Source: Dyadobacter sp. 50-39
GTDB lineage: Bacteria > Bacteroidota > Bacteroidia > Cytophagales > Spirosomataceae
Direction of reading: 5' to 3'
NCBI GenBank assembly: GCA_001898145.1
Contig: MKSR01000040.1
Location: forward strand, 248,001 to 312,000
DNA length: 64,000 nt
Part shown: piece after piece, positions 52,171 through 61,245 of the stretch
How the letters are laid out: each line of letters opens with the position of its first letter
Position numbering within the stretch: position 1 is the first letter of the stretch
Made by a program: the position numbers and the translations under genes
Notes under the pieces: model-generated
The model's database searches: none
Told to the model about the DNA's origin: nothing
Seen by the model: only the letters and a program-made list of their open reading frames with translations

Positions 52171-53636
52171 AACAAATCCCTGATAATTTTTACGCTTTCT
52201 TCGAGTTCGTCCGGATCAGAAGAAGCGAATCCGAGACGTATATAGTTCCTGAATTGCGGCGGATGCGCGGCAACTTTTCCATTCGTGAAGTACAAATCCC
52301 GCTGCGCCGCCCTTTCTGCAAGCCTTGGGATATCGATTTGGGGATCAAATCGCGCCCAGACTGCCATTCCGCCATCAGGAATATCGAAGCTGATGTGACC
52401 TGGCAATTCGCTTTTTAGAAGCTCGCAAAACAGGTCGCGGCGCTGCTTGTACACCCGCACCGATTTCCGCAGATGCCGCTGTATGACGCCTGTCTGAAGC
52501 AATTCGGCAATGGCATTTTCCAGCATGGTATCGCCCTGCCGGTCGATAATGCGCCTGAGAGAGGCCAGGTGTGCTATCACATCCTCGGGCCCTACCAGGT
52601 AGCCGATCCGGAAGGCGGGTGAGATCGTTTTGGTGAAAGAACCGCAATAAAGCACCATTCCGGCCTGGTCGGCCCCGAATAGCGGGAGCAGCGGCTTGCT
52701 CAGATAATGAAAATCGTAATCATAGTCATCCTCGAAAATCACAAACCCGTATTGCTCGGCGAGTTTGAGTAGCTTGATCCGGCGATCGGGCCGCAATGCC
52801 ACGGTCGTGGGGTATTGGTGGTGAGAGGTCACATAAACCATTCTGACCGGTCGCTTCAGACAGATCTCCTCCACCGCATCAATGTCCATCCCATGCTCAT
52901 CCACAGGTACGTGGCAGATGTGGGCACCCGCCTGGGTGAAGTTCATCGACGCCCCGAACCAGCCCGGCGAGTCGGTAATAACGCAATCGCCGGGCCTTAC
53001 CAGGCTCGTCACGGCCAGGTACATGCCCATTATCATTCCGCGTACGATCAGGATGTTGGCCGGAGAAGTCTTCAATCCGCGTGTTTCATTCAGATGCACC
53101 GAAAGCTCCTGCCTTAGCCAGGTCGTACCGCTGGTTTCCCCATAACCCAGCCGCGTATAAGGGTTGCCATGAAGCAGCTGACTCCTGTACGCGCGCGACA
53201 AATCCTCTAACGGCGCCAGCCTTGGATCGGGAAAGCCATCGTCCAGGTGGAGCCTCCAACCGGCTTTCAGCACGGCCCTGTCGAGATGGGCGGGTTTTTC
53301 GAAATGAAAGCCCGCTTTTTTGAGCGGATCGCGGTCTGCCGCTGTTTCAACGGGGAGCGGCAGCGGACGCAAATCGGGCAAGTTCCTTGCCACAAACGTT
53401 CCATTGCCTGTTTGACTTTCCAGCCAGCCCTGTGCCAGCAATTCATCATACGCCTGCACGACTGTCCGCCTGTGTACTTTCAAAATGCCCGCCAGCTGCC
53501 TGGTACTCAACAGCCGGTACCCCGACTGCAATGTGCCGTTTTTGATCAGTGCCATCAATTGGTTGGCGATCTGAAGGTATACAGGCTGCTTCCCGCCCTT
53601 TTCAGGTGTGATGAGCGTCGATAGTACATTCATCAT
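52167..53636 (-). CDS. MocR/PdxR-type GntR-aminotransferase regulator
   Basis: 489 aa. N-terminal winged HTH (VYLQIANQLMALIKNGTLQ, STRQLAGILKVHRRTVVQAY) plus an aminotransferase domain with the PLP lysine in YCGSFTKTISPAFRIGY and conserved HHQYPTTVAL. PdxR-type members respond to PLP and control B6 genes. It is divergent from a PNPOx-like gene (53715) with TGGA repeats between, a common MocR arrangement, and cotranscribed with an MFS gene. ATG at 53633 is an alternative. Confidence 0.92.
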   Translation of the reverse strand: MMNVLSTLITPEKGGKQPVYLQIANQLMALIKNGTLQSGYRLLSTRQLAGILKVHRRTVVQAYDELLAQGWLESQTGNGTFVARNLPDLRPLPLPVETAADRDPLKKAGFHFEKPAHLDRAVLKAGWRLHLDDGFPDPRLAPLEDLSRAYRSQLLHGNPYTRLGYGETSGTTWLRQELSVHLNETRGLKTSPANILIVRGMIMGMYLAVTSLVRPGDCVITDSPGWFGASMNFTQAGAHICHVPVDEHGMDIDAVEEICLKRPVRMVYVTSHHQYPTTVALRPDRRIKLLKLAEQYGFVIFEDDYDYDFHYLSKPLLPLFGADQAGMVLYCGSFTKTISPAFRIGYLVGPEDVIAHLASLRRIIDRQGDTMLENAIAELLQTGVIQRHLRKSVRVYKQRRDLFCELLKSELPGHISFDIPDGGMAVWARFDPQIDIPRLAERAAQRDLYFTNGKVAAHPPQFRNYIRLGFASSDPDELEESVKIIRDLL

Positions 53637-53637
53637 A

Positions 53638-53683
53638 ATTGGACCACCACTATTTAAAATATTGGATTAAAACAATGGACCAA
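53638..53683. promoter_or_regulatory. Three TTGGA-type repeats in the MocR/PNPOx promoter
   Basis: ATTGGACCA (53638-53646), ATTGGATTA (53661-53669) and AATGGACCAA (53674-53683). They lie between the divergent starts and resemble the GTGGA-containing direct repeats known for PdxR-type regulators (inference). Confidence 0.5.
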
Positions 53684-53714
53684 TTAAGACATAATTTTGA
53701 GAAAAAACAAAGTA

Positions 53715-54344
53715 ATGAATACACCGCCCCCCTATCTGGTTCCAAGCCGTCTCGCCAAGCGGACGCACTACGAGCACGAAACTATCTGTGCCATTCTCGA
53801 TGAAGCACTGTTTTGCACTATTAGCTATGCAGTGGACAATAAGCCGTTCTCCATTCCGACGGCTTTTGTCCGCTATGAAGACAAAATTTACATTCACGGC
53901 TCGGTGGGCAGCCATTTTATACGAGAAATCGAGAAGGGCATCCCGGTTTGCATTTCCGTAATGCTCACCGACTCGCTCGTCGTGGCGAAATCGGCATTCA
54001 GCCATTCCGTCAATTACCGGTCGGTGATTATTTTTTCCAAAGCAGAAAAGGTGGAAGATACCGGAACGAAACGCGCTGCATTTGAATGGCTTACCAACAA
54101 GCTCGTACCCGATAGCTGGGACTACCTCCGTCCGATGACCGATAGCGAAGTAAGGAAAACGACTGCACTCGCATTCTCGTTTGATGAAGCGTCCGCCAAA
54201 ATGCGTGACGGGATGCCGAAGGACGAGCCGGAAGACCTCGCATTGCCCATCTGGTCGGGGTTAATTCCGCTGCAGACCCGGCGTGGCCTTCCCATCCCCG
54301 ACGAGACGAGCCTGAATATTCCACTTCCTCAACATTTAAGTTAA
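53715..54344 (+). CDS. PNPOx-like flavoprotein (NimA-type)
   Basis: 210 aa. The segment HETICAILDEALFCTISYAV followed by KPFSIPTAFVRYEDKIYIHG and SHFIREIEKGIPVCISV is the pyridoxamine-phosphate-oxidase-like/nitroimidazole-resistance fold. It may bind FMN or haem. Divergent from the MocR-type gene, which probably controls it. ATG at 53715 chosen because the upstream codons overlap the regulatory repeats. Confidence 0.85.
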   Translation: MNTPPPYLVPSRLAKRTHYEHETICAILDEALFCTISYAVDNKPFSIPTAFVRYEDKIYIHGSVGSHFIREIEKGIPVCISVMLTDSLVVAKSAFSHSVNYRSVIIFSKAEKVEDTGTKRAAFEWLTNKLVPDSWDYLRPMTDSEVRKTTALAFSFDEASAKMRDGMPKDEPEDLALPIWSGLIPLQTRRGLPIPDETSLNIPLPQHLS

Positions 54345-54422
54345 CCGCATGCAACTTTGATACCGGTTCGGGCATCTTTCGGGCAAATTCACCTGCAATA
54401 TCACACCCAAATGTTGCACTTC

Positions 54423-54656
54423 ATGTCAGGAAAGGAAATATTCGACCGGTATCAGCTGGCGGCTTTGAAAAACGGACTGGGTTCCCGCGAGTTCAACTAC
54501 GGGAATGTTCTGTATCAGGCGCTGCGCATCGAGGGGGAAGAAAAGGTTTTTCAATTGCTTGAACTGGCGGAGAATACAGGCAAACGCATTGCACTTGCCT
54601 ACTCTACGCTCAGCAGCGAAGGCGGCGGCGAACCCAATATGGTAATCCTCGTCTGA
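54423..54656 (+). CDS. Small soluble protein, unknown
   Basis: 77 aa from MSGKEIFDRYQLAALKNGLG; an ATG at 54411 would add four residues. Mixed alpha/beta with ALRIEGEEKVFQLLELAENT and a C-terminal strand MVILV. No recognised domain. The preceding PNPOx-like gene ends 79 nt upstream; association is uncertain. Confidence 0.5.
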   Translation: MSGKEIFDRYQLAALKNGLGSREFNYGNVLYQALRIEGEEKVFQLLELAENTGKRIALAYSTLSSEGGGEPNMVILV

Positions 54657-54761
54657 AACCATCGCAACATTCCCGTTTCAAAACCCCCGATTCCCTTTGA
54701 TTTGCGGGCATCCATGCCGAATTTTGGCGTGTCAAATGCCTTTTGTGATTTCGCAAATTAT

Positions 54762-55631
54762 ATGGAATTTCTCGTCGTCATCGCCTTTTTCGGCTATATC
54801 TATTACTTGCGCAATTATGCCGACCTGCGTACACCAAGTGAAAAGGAGGAGGCGGCACTTTCGGAAGGAATCAAGCTTTATGAAAACGGGCAGACCGATC
54901 AGGCATTTGCTTATTTTGATTTGAAGATCAGGCAAAAACCCAAGTCCTGCATCGCCTACCTATACCGGGGCCTTTGCCAGAAAAAACTCGGGAATCCGGG
55001 CGCAGCGCTGGCTGACATTCGGGCCGGCCTGAGTTACGACGACCAGGTGTTTACGCTCCATCTTGAACTGGGCAAGCTATTGCTGGAACAAAACGAACCG
55101 GAGCAAGCGCTGGCAGCATTCAACAAGGCTGTGACGCTTTCGGCGGAAACCAGCGCAGCACCTTACCACTGGCGTTCGAAAGCATTGCGGCAGATCGGCC
55201 ATGAAACCGGGGCAATGCAGGATGCGGAGCGCGAACGCCATCTGATTGAAGCCTTGAAGACCCATCCGAAGGCATCCAACACATCCGGGTCTGCTTTTTT
55301 CGATAAGCGGCTGGCCATTAACATGGTAATGATCACCCTTACGAGCGCATTGCTTGTCTACGTTATCAAAAACGCCGAAAGTATTCACCTGCCCTACCTG
55401 GTTGCGGTGTTTTCGGCGATTTCCATCGGATTTGTCGAGCCCTACCGGGGCTGGCTGCTCGCGATCCTGCAATGCGCTTTGCTGGTTGCGGGTTATTTCC
55501 TTTTCACTTCGGTCCCGGAAGACAGGGGGCGTCAGGAGCTGGAAAATTTCAGTCTTTACGGCTCCATGATCCTCACTTTCGCCGCCAGCTTTCTGGGCGG
55601 GTTTTTAAAGCGGGCTCTGAATATGAAATAG
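54762..55631 (+). CDS. TPR protein with flanking membrane segments
   Basis: 289 aa. An N-terminal TM (MEFLVVIAFFGYIYYL), three TPR-like repeats (about 30-140: LSEGIKLYENGQTDQAFAYF, AYLYRGLCQKKLGNPGAALA, HLELGKLLLEQNEPEQALAA), then a hydrophobic C-terminal region with about four TM helices (AINMVMITLTSALLVYVI and following). A membrane-tethered protein-interaction module of unknown partner. Start chosen at 54762 because it opens with the TM; in-frame ATG 54714 is upstream. Confidence 0.75.
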   Translation: MEFLVVIAFFGYIYYLRNYADLRTPSEKEEAALSEGIKLYENGQTDQAFAYFDLKIRQKPKSCIAYLYRGLCQKKLGNPGAALADIRAGLSYDDQVFTLHLELGKLLLEQNEPEQALAAFNKAVTLSAETSAAPYHWRSKALRQIGHETGAMQDAERERHLIEALKTHPKASNTSGSAFFDKRLAINMVMITLTSALLVYVIKNAESIHLPYLVAVFSAISIGFVEPYRGWLLAILQCALLVAGYFLFTSVPEDRGRQELENFSLYGSMILTFAASFLGGFLKRALNMK

Positions 55632-55667
55632 CAGGCCGGCAGCATGCGTACACCGGCCCGCCGTTCA

Positions 55668-55949
55668 TCACCGGCGAATAGAAATCCGTTTTGAAATCAT
55701 CGACCCATCCCAGCAGGTGATCACCAGTGAATAGAGCCCGGGCCTCAGGTGCGATACGTCAATAGTACCATTTCTTTTTTCTTTTAATGAAATAGCCTGC
55801 CCGGCCCGCGTCCAGACAGCGATCGTCGCAACTTCCATTCTGGCCATCCCGCAAAGTTGCACCTCATCTCTCGCAGGGTTGGGAGAAATGGTAACGTCCC
55901 GTTTCGATTCTACCGTTTTCTTCTTATCCAAATTCCAAATGGCTGCCAT
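55668..55949 (-). CDS. Orphan type IX sorting domain protein
   Basis: 93 aa. Residues about 19-93 match a T9SS C-terminal sorting domain: VTISPNPARDEVQL, then IDVSHLRPGLYSLVI and ISKRISIRR. No signal peptide and no cargo domain precede it, only MAAIWNLDKKKTVESKR. A CTD without Sec signal cannot be exported by the usual route, so this is probably the remnant of a larger secreted protein, or a gene with an unseen start. No upstream in-frame extension with a signal sequence was found. Confidence 0.6.
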   Translation of the reverse strand: MAAIWNLDKKKTVESKRDVTISPNPARDEVQLCGMARMEVATIAVWTRAGQAISLKEKRNGTIDVSHLRPGLYSLVITCWDGSMISKRISIRR

Positions 55950-56111
55950 GTGCGTTTATATAAAAGTTTTTTGATGTCGCAATGTGGCAATATGAAGCAC
56001 TTTCAGTCAAATGCGTTGTTCATGCGGCGGGCAAACAATGACCAAACGGAAATAAAAAGCGCAACCCGCACGAACGGGCTACGCTTGCTCAGACGGGCAC
56101 AGTGTGGTTTC

Positions 56112-56810
56112 TTATTTGGCCAATACCAGGAGAGAAAATCCGCCGACCGCTTTGACGGCGAGTTCCGGATTGACCGTGTACAATACTTTTCTGAATGAGT
56201 TGACTACTTTTCCATTGAAATTATGCCGGCCATAATTTAGTTCGAGCTCGGAGAGCGTGTAGAACCAATCGACGACTTCGAGGCCGCAATCTTTAAGCGT
56301 ATTGATAGCCATCTCACGGGTGAAGTGATGGATATGCCCTACTGAATGCCGCAATTTCATGAGATGCCCGGTGAATGCCGCCAGTGCCGAAAAATCGAGC
56401 GGGATATGGAAAATCTTGTATTCACCGTGCCTCGCACTTTTCCGGATGAAATCGAAATAGTTTTCTACGTGCTCAAAAACGTCGATCATCAGCAGCAGGT
56501 CGAATTTCTCATTGGTCTGCAAAAGGTCGTCGTTGAAAAATTTCAACCGGTCTTTTTCCCTCGGTTTGCAGAATTCATAAGCGTCCGGTGAAATATCGTA
56601 ACCGTAAAGCTTCACAGCTTTATCCTCCCACCGATCGTGGAGCTGATTGAGTATCTCTCCCGCGCCGCAGCCAATCTCTACGATAGATTGCGGATGCAGG
56701 TTATTCTTTTTCAGCATTTTGATAATTTGAGTAGCCTTCCAGGGCGAATCTTCGATGTGCCAGCTGGGATTGGCGCTCAGATAATCAGATGAAGCATTAA
56801 CATAATCCAT
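56112..56810 (-). CDS. Class I SAM-dependent methyltransferase
   Basis: 232 aa. Motif I is SIVEIGCGAGEILNQL, motif II region VKLYGYDISPDAYEFC, motif IV LLLMIDVFEHVENYFD. The pattern matches small-molecule or lipid methyltransferases of the UbiE/MTase_11/23 type. Substrate unknown; no biosynthetic neighbours. Single-gene unit. Confidence 0.85.
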   Translation of the reverse strand: MDYVNASSDYLSANPSWHIEDSPWKATQIIKMLKKNNLHPQSIVEIGCGAGEILNQLHDRWEDKAVKLYGYDISPDAYEFCKPREKDRLKFFNDDLLQTNEKFDLLLMIDVFEHVENYFDFIRKSARHGEYKIFHIPLDFSALAAFTGHLMKLRHSVGHIHHFTREMAINTLKDCGLEVVDWFYTLSELELNYGRHNFNGKVVNSFRKVLYTVNPELAVKAVGGFSLLVLAK

Positions 56811-56952
56811 AGTTCTGTGTGAGTTGTCGAGTCGAGAATATCAGTTGGTGCAAAGACTAGTAAAAGTAAGCCAATTGGTGAAATTACCTCTCTCTAATGT
56901 ATGAAATGCCTGGCTCAGTTATTGCAAGGTAATCCAAAAACGAATTGAGACT

Positions 56953-57213
56953 ATGGATAACCTTGAACGCCGGCAACTCGAAGACAAAATACTTGCCAAA
57001 AGACAGCAGATTGATTTCGAGCGGCTAAACCTGGAAGAAACGATCGCATTTTCGCCCGAAAACCGCGAGAACCCTGAGGTAATTGAAGAAACGAAAAATT
57101 TCGATGATCCTGCCCAGAATGTGGTTGAAAGTGGAGAAATGACGTCTTTGAAAGCCGCAGAACGGGAATTGCAGGAATTACTGCGGCAATTGGAAGCGTT
57201 GCAGGACAAGTGA
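56953..57213 (+). CDS. Small coiled-coil protein, unknown
   Basis: 86 aa, highly charged. Two helices (ERRQLEDKILAKRQQIDFER and LKAAERELQELLRQLEALQD) flank an acidic, probably flexible middle. No known domain. Starts 142 nt from the divergent methyltransferase and ends 4 nt before the convergent YceI gene. Confidence 0.6.
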   Translation: MDNLERRQLEDKILAKRQQIDFERLNLEETIAFSPENRENPEVIEETKNFDDPAQNVVESGEMTSLKAAERELQELLRQLEALQDK

Positions 57214-57217
57214 GCGC

Positions 57218-57748
57218 CTAGTCCATGGACAGCACCGGCACGGTCACTTCCACCGCAGTCGAGTCGGAATCCTTGCCGGAAGTTTTACCGATGCCGAAGT
57301 CGCCCCGGTTGACTTTAAATTTCCCGTAGAAAACATGCCGACCGGCCTCACTCCTGAATGCAAACGGAATCGCTATCTCCCTGGTGATGCCTTTTAGGTC
57401 GAGGTCGCCGCGCACCACAAAACCAGTGTCTGTACGGCTGACCGCCTTCGACACAAAGTGAATACGCGGGTATTGCTCCGCATCAAACCATTTGTCGCTC
57501 CGGGCGTGCTTGTTTTTCAGCTCTATGCCGGTATCAATCGATGCTACATCCACGAAAACATCGAATTGCGCAGCTACGGGATTCGCTGGATCGAAGCGTA
57601 TATTTCCCTCCATTTTTTGAAACGACCCATGCGCATACTTACCGTCGAACCGGATTTGGTATCCTTCCCCAATACGCCAGCTTATAGCCAATGCGAATAC
57701 ATATCCGCTCATGATCAATAAACTGATCACCGTTAAATACTTTCTCAT
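57218..57748 (-). CDS. YceI-family lipid-binding-like protein
   Basis: 176 aa. An N-terminal hydrophobic helix (YLTVISLLIMSGYVFALAI) serves as signal or anchor. The YceI lipocalin-like barrel follows (FDVFVDVASIDTGIELKNKH, RGDLDLKGITREIAIPF, KVNRGDFGIGKTSG). Members bind isoprenoids or fatty amides in the periplasm. The ATG at 57748 is preferred to a TTG at 57754. It lies 17 nt downstream of an AraC-type regulator on the same strand. Confidence 0.88.
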   Translation of the reverse strand: MRKYLTVISLLIMSGYVFALAISWRIGEGYQIRFDGKYAHGSFQKMEGNIRFDPANPVAAQFDVFVDVASIDTGIELKNKHARSDKWFDAEQYPRIHFVSKAVSRTDTGFVVRGDLDLKGITREIAIPFAFRSEAGRHVFYGKFKVNRGDFGIGKTSGKDSDSTAVEVTVPVLSMD

Positions 57749-57765
57749 TGTCAATTTTTGTTAAA

Positions 57766-58767
57766 TCAGGCCAAGGTACGCAGGGATTTAAGGGTGGAGG
57801 GGTTAACGCCGCGATATTTCTTGAATGCGGTCGAAAAATGCTGGGCGTGCTCATACCCCAGCAAATCGGAAACTTCCTCCACCGAACGCGACGCGTCCAG
57901 GAGTAATTGCTCCGCATGGTCCATCCGCAGCTTGCGCAGGTAACCGAAAACGGTAGTACCAAACATTTCTTTGAAACCCTTCTTTACTTTAAACTCGTTC
58001 AGCAGGCAAATTCTCGATAGTTCCGCTAGCGAGTGTTCTTCCAGGAAGTGAATATCCAGGAATTTTTTCAGCTGATGCAGCTTGTCGATGTCGGCAGCAG
58101 AAATGCGCTCCACCCGCTCCGGCCCCCGGAATTGTGCTACCTGCCATGCGAGCAATTCCAATACCTTGGACTGGATCATCAGGTTACGCATAGCCCCGCC
58201 CTCCCTGCATTGTTTTACGTCCCTGATCAGGTTATGCATGAGCGGCGTTATATCCGCTGTGCCGGTAACGCCCGAGAATGGCCGGTTGTAAACCAGGTTA
58301 TTTTGCATGCGTTCGCTCCAATGGTCATCACAGCCGATGATGTCTGCAAAAAATCTCTTGTCCAGGCTGATGTGGAACATTTCCAGCGATTCGCGGGCGG
58401 CAACCCGGTTAATATCGCCCCCTTCCGGAGAAAAGACCAGATTATGTTTCCCAGGCCGCATGTTCAGGTCGTGCGAAAGCCCTTCGAAAGTAGTATCCAG
58501 GCTTCCCGCCATGTGAAAATTAATATTGATCGTATCCACGGGGGTGCTGTCGTACAATACCAGGTCTTCCTGCGCCGTCCAATGCAGGTTCATAACATGC
58601 ATATGCGGGAAAAGCAGACTCTTGAATTTCATCTCACCCACTTTGGGATGATAGCGCGTCAAAAACTCCCCGGCATGGTGGTTGCGTGCGCCCGGCATGA
58701 CCGATTGCGGATTAGGCACCATATTGAAATCGAGGATGTCGGCGGAATGGATGAGCGTGGCTGCCAT
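57766..58767 (-). CDS. AraC-family transcriptional regulator
   Basis: 333 aa. The C-terminal 100 residues contain two HTH motifs (LAELSRICLLNEFKVKKGF and VEEVSDLLGYEHAQHFSTA) and end with KKYRGVNPSTLK. The N-terminal 200 residues are a poorly conserved sensor region. It precedes the YceI gene with a 17-nt gap, suggesting one operon, and faces a dihaem cytochrome gene across 175 bp. Confidence 0.9.
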   Translation of the reverse strand: MAATLIHSADILDFNMVPNPQSVMPGARNHHAGEFLTRYHPKVGEMKFKSLLFPHMHVMNLHWTAQEDLVLYDSTPVDTININFHMAGSLDTTFEGLSHDLNMRPGKHNLVFSPEGGDINRVAARESLEMFHISLDKRFFADIIGCDDHWSERMQNNLVYNRPFSGVTGTADITPLMHNLIRDVKQCREGGAMRNLMIQSKVLELLAWQVAQFRGPERVERISAADIDKLHQLKKFLDIHFLEEHSLAELSRICLLNEFKVKKGFKEMFGTTVFGYLRKLRMDHAEQLLLDASRSVEEVSDLLGYEHAQHFSTAFKKYRGVNPSTLKSLRTLA

Positions 58768-58942
58768 AAAATGGAAATGAGGTTAACACAACACGAAAAT
58801 ACCCCGGCACAGCCTCCCATCCGCTTCTTACTGAGTGAACGGCCCAATTAATCGACGAAATCCGTTTGTCGTAGTTTTTCATCCGTTTTGCGTAGGCCAA
58901 TGCGGCCGGCGGCCCCGCATTTTTGCCAAAAACTTTACAGCC

Positions 58943-59821
58943 ATGATCAGAAAAATATTGAAATGGACGGGCATTACCCTGTCTGTCGCTATGCTTGCAG
59001 CGGTTTGCACGTACACTTACATGTCGGTATCCATGAGGAGCCGTATGAACAAAACCTATGTTTTCGACCAAGAGTCAATAGCAATTCCGGCAGACAGCGC
59101 CGCCATGGCCCGTGGAAAGCATTTGGTGGCCATTAAGGGATGCCAGGACTGCCACGGCAGCGATCTGGCTGGAAAAGTAATGAATGACGACGGTGCCATC
59201 GGGCGGCTCGTGGCGGGTAACCTTACGTTCGGAAAGGGTGGCTTGCCGGCAGATTACAATGCTTCCGACTGGCTGGCTGCATTGCGGCATGGGATTCACC
59301 AGGATGGAAAGCCGCTTATTTTTATGCCTTCGCATGAAACCACATTGCTTTCGCAGCAGGATATGGCAGCGCTCATCGCTTATTGCCGCCAAATCCCTAA
59401 GGTCGATCGCGTCCTGCCGGCCAACGATCTTGGCCCGGTGGCCGTGATCATGAGTTACCTCGGTAAAATGCCGCTCCTATCGGTGGAAAAAATCGATCAT
59501 AACAAATCCATGATTGCCCGTGCAGATTCTACCGAGGGCGCGGCGCAAGGGCAATACCTGGCCATTTCATGCTCGGGATGCCATCGCGAAAATTTCAAAG
59601 GAGGAGAACCGCTCGCCCCCGGGTTTCCGCCCGTGCCGGATATCACCCGGTCGGGTCACGTGGGTAAATGGACAAAAGCACAGTTTATTACCACACTCAC
59701 ATCGGGCCAGACGCCCGAAGGCCACGTACTTAAAAACGAGGATATGCCCTGGAAAATGACTGCCCAATACACCCGCAGTGAGCTTTCTTCCCTCTACGAT
59801 TACCTGCAATCCATCCAGTAA
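58943..59821 (+). CDS. Exported dihaem cytochrome c
   Basis: 292 aa. An N-terminal signal/anchor (ILKWTGITLSVAMLAAVCTY) and two CxxCH haem sites: CQDCH (67-71) and CSGCH (210-214). Likely Met axial ligands are M128 (IFMPSH) and the Met in NEDMPWK. Such dihaem proteins pass electrons in the periplasm to dehydrogenases or oxidases. The start at 58943 follows the GC-rich leader; the longer frame has no signal character. Confidence 0.88.
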   Translation: MIRKILKWTGITLSVAMLAAVCTYTYMSVSMRSRMNKTYVFDQESIAIPADSAAMARGKHLVAIKGCQDCHGSDLAGKVMNDDGAIGRLVAGNLTFGKGGLPADYNASDWLAALRHGIHQDGKPLIFMPSHETTLLSQQDMAALIAYCRQIPKVDRVLPANDLGPVAVIMSYLGKMPLLSVEKIDHNKSMIARADSTEGAAQGQYLAISCSGCHRENFKGGEPLAPGFPPVPDITRSGHVGKWTKAQFITTLTSGQTPEGHVLKNEDMPWKMTAQYTRSELSSLYDYLQSIQ

Positions 59822-59837
59822 AAATACCTTGTGGTTG

Positions 59838-60674
59838 TTACTCGCCCGTCGCGATCGGTCGCTCTGTACGCGACCATTCGCTCCATGAGCCCACGTACAG
59901 GCTCGCGCCATTCAGGCCTGCTTCCGCGAGCGCCAGCAGCGTGTGGCAGGCAGTCACGCCCGAACCGCAATGCACGATCACCTTGCGGGGATCTTTGTCG
60001 GCAAATGCCTCCTTATATTTGGCAGCAAGCTCGGCGGGCGACATAAACTCCCCTTTTCCGTCGAGATTGGAAGTATAAGGGATGTTGACAGCCCCCGGGA
60101 TATGCCCGGCCACCAGGTCGATCGGCTCGCTTTCGCCCGCATAGCGGTAATGCTCCCGCACATCGATCACCATCGATTCCGGATCGGCGGCAGCCAGTGC
60201 CACATCATCGGCATCCACCAGCGGCATTTGCCATCCATTGATCGGGTATTCTTCCAATGCGTGCAGCGAAGCCGTTTTTTGGGTTAAATCAATACCTGCT
60301 TCCGTAATGGCGTCGAGCCCGCCGCTCACTACATACACCTTTTCATGACCGGCCGCTTTGAGCATCCACCAGAAGCGTGCCGCCGCATTGGCTCCTTTTT
60401 TATCGTCATACACAACAACCGTCGAGGAAGGGCTGATCCCGAGTATTCCTAAAAACCGGCCGAAGTCATCCGGCTTCGGCAGCGGGTGCCGTCCGCCCTG
60501 AGAGGCATCTCCGGATTTCTCCGACAAATCCGTTTCGAGGTCTACAAACTGGGCATTTTCGAGGTGCGCCTGGTTATACCGATCCAGGGCATCCGTCCCA
60601 CCCCGTGCGTCGATCACAATAGGGTCTTCATTTTCCAGAATCGTTTTCAGCTGGTCTGTTGTAATGATATTCAT
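59838..60674 (-). CDS. Rhodanese-type sulfurtransferase (3-mercaptopyruvate type)
   Basis: 278 aa, two rhodanese domains. The active-site loop is CGSGVTAC at 236-243 with C236 as the nucleophile; CGSGVTA is characteristic of 3-mercaptopyruvate sulfurtransferases. The inactive first domain has DARGGTDALDRYNQAHLE and VVVYDDKKGANAAAR. It transfers sulfur to thiols or cyanide. Divergent from the sigma factor gene. Confidence 0.92.
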   Translation of the reverse strand: MNIITTDQLKTILENEDPIVIDARGGTDALDRYNQAHLENAQFVDLETDLSEKSGDASQGGRHPLPKPDDFGRFLGILGISPSSTVVVYDDKKGANAAARFWWMLKAAGHEKVYVVSGGLDAITEAGIDLTQKTASLHALEEYPINGWQMPLVDADDVALAAADPESMVIDVREHYRYAGESEPIDLVAGHIPGAVNIPYTSNLDGKGEFMSPAELAAKYKEAFADKDPRKVIVHCGSGVTACHTLLALAEAGLNGASLYVGSWSEWSRTERPIATGE

Positions 60675-60727
60675 GTCCGCGTCTTTTGAAAAAACTTTCG
60701 GTAAATAAAGTGGTTTTTTGATAAGTT

Positions 60728-60756
60728 TTTCCCAATCTCCGCAACCTATTGGGAAA
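60728..60756. promoter_or_regulatory. Perfect 9-bp inverted repeat before the sigma factor
   Basis: TTTCCCAAT (60728-60736) and ATTGGGAAA (60748-60756) with an 11-nt spacer. It ends 12 nt before the sigma ATG and lies within 55 nt of the divergent sulfurtransferase start; possible operator or RNA hairpin covering the sigma start. Confidence 0.5.
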
Positions 60757-60768
60757 GATTTGATTTTT

Positions 60769-61245
60769 ATGGAGAAAATTTTTCTGGAAACGATCGGGGC
60801 GCATCAGCGGATCATTTTCAAAGTGAGCAGAATGTACCGCAACACGCCGGAGGACCAGCAAGACCTGTTTCAGGAAATCGTGTACCAGCTTTGGCGCGCA
60901 TTCCCCGGCTTCCGGCAGGAATCCAGGATCACGACCTGGATGTACCGGATTGCGCTGAACACGGCCATGGCGTCGTACCGCAAGCAGCGACCACCCGTTT
61001 CGCTCTCGGAACACCCGCCCGACCTGGCCGATACCATTGAGACAACCTCGGAACGCGAAGAATGGCTGTTCCGGGCGCTCCGGACACTGGGCGAATCGGA
61101 ACGCGCGCTGATTTCCCTTTACCTCGAAGATCATTCCTACGCCGAAATCGCCGCGGTAACGGGCATTTCCGAAAATTACGTGGGCGTAAAGCTCAACCGC
61201 ATCAAGGAAAAACTTAAGACACTTTTAATATCCAGAAACCTATGA
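60769..61245 (+). CDS. ECF-type RNA polymerase sigma factor
   Basis: 158 aa. Region 2 includes DQQDLFQEIVYQLWRAFPGF and ITTWMYRIALNTAMASYRKQ, and region 4 has LISLYLEDHSYAEIAAVTGI then SENYVGVKLNRIKEKL. The extension upstream lies over the inverted repeat, so the ATG at 60769 was chosen. Its TGA overlaps the ATG of the next gene (61242), a membrane protein that may act as its partner. Confidence 0.88.
   Translation: MEKIFLETIGAHQRIIFKVSRMYRNTPEDQQDLFQEIVYQLWRAFPGFRQESRITTWMYRIALNTAMASYRKQRPPVSLSEHPPDLADTIETTSEREEWLFRALRTLGESERALISLYLEDHSYAEIAAVTGISENYVGVKLNRIKEKLKTLLISRNL

Noticed and set aside
55633-55666. Terminator between the TPR gene and the orphan CTD gene
   Set aside because: A GC-rich GGCCGG/CCGGCC pair exists, but no T run follows on either strand.
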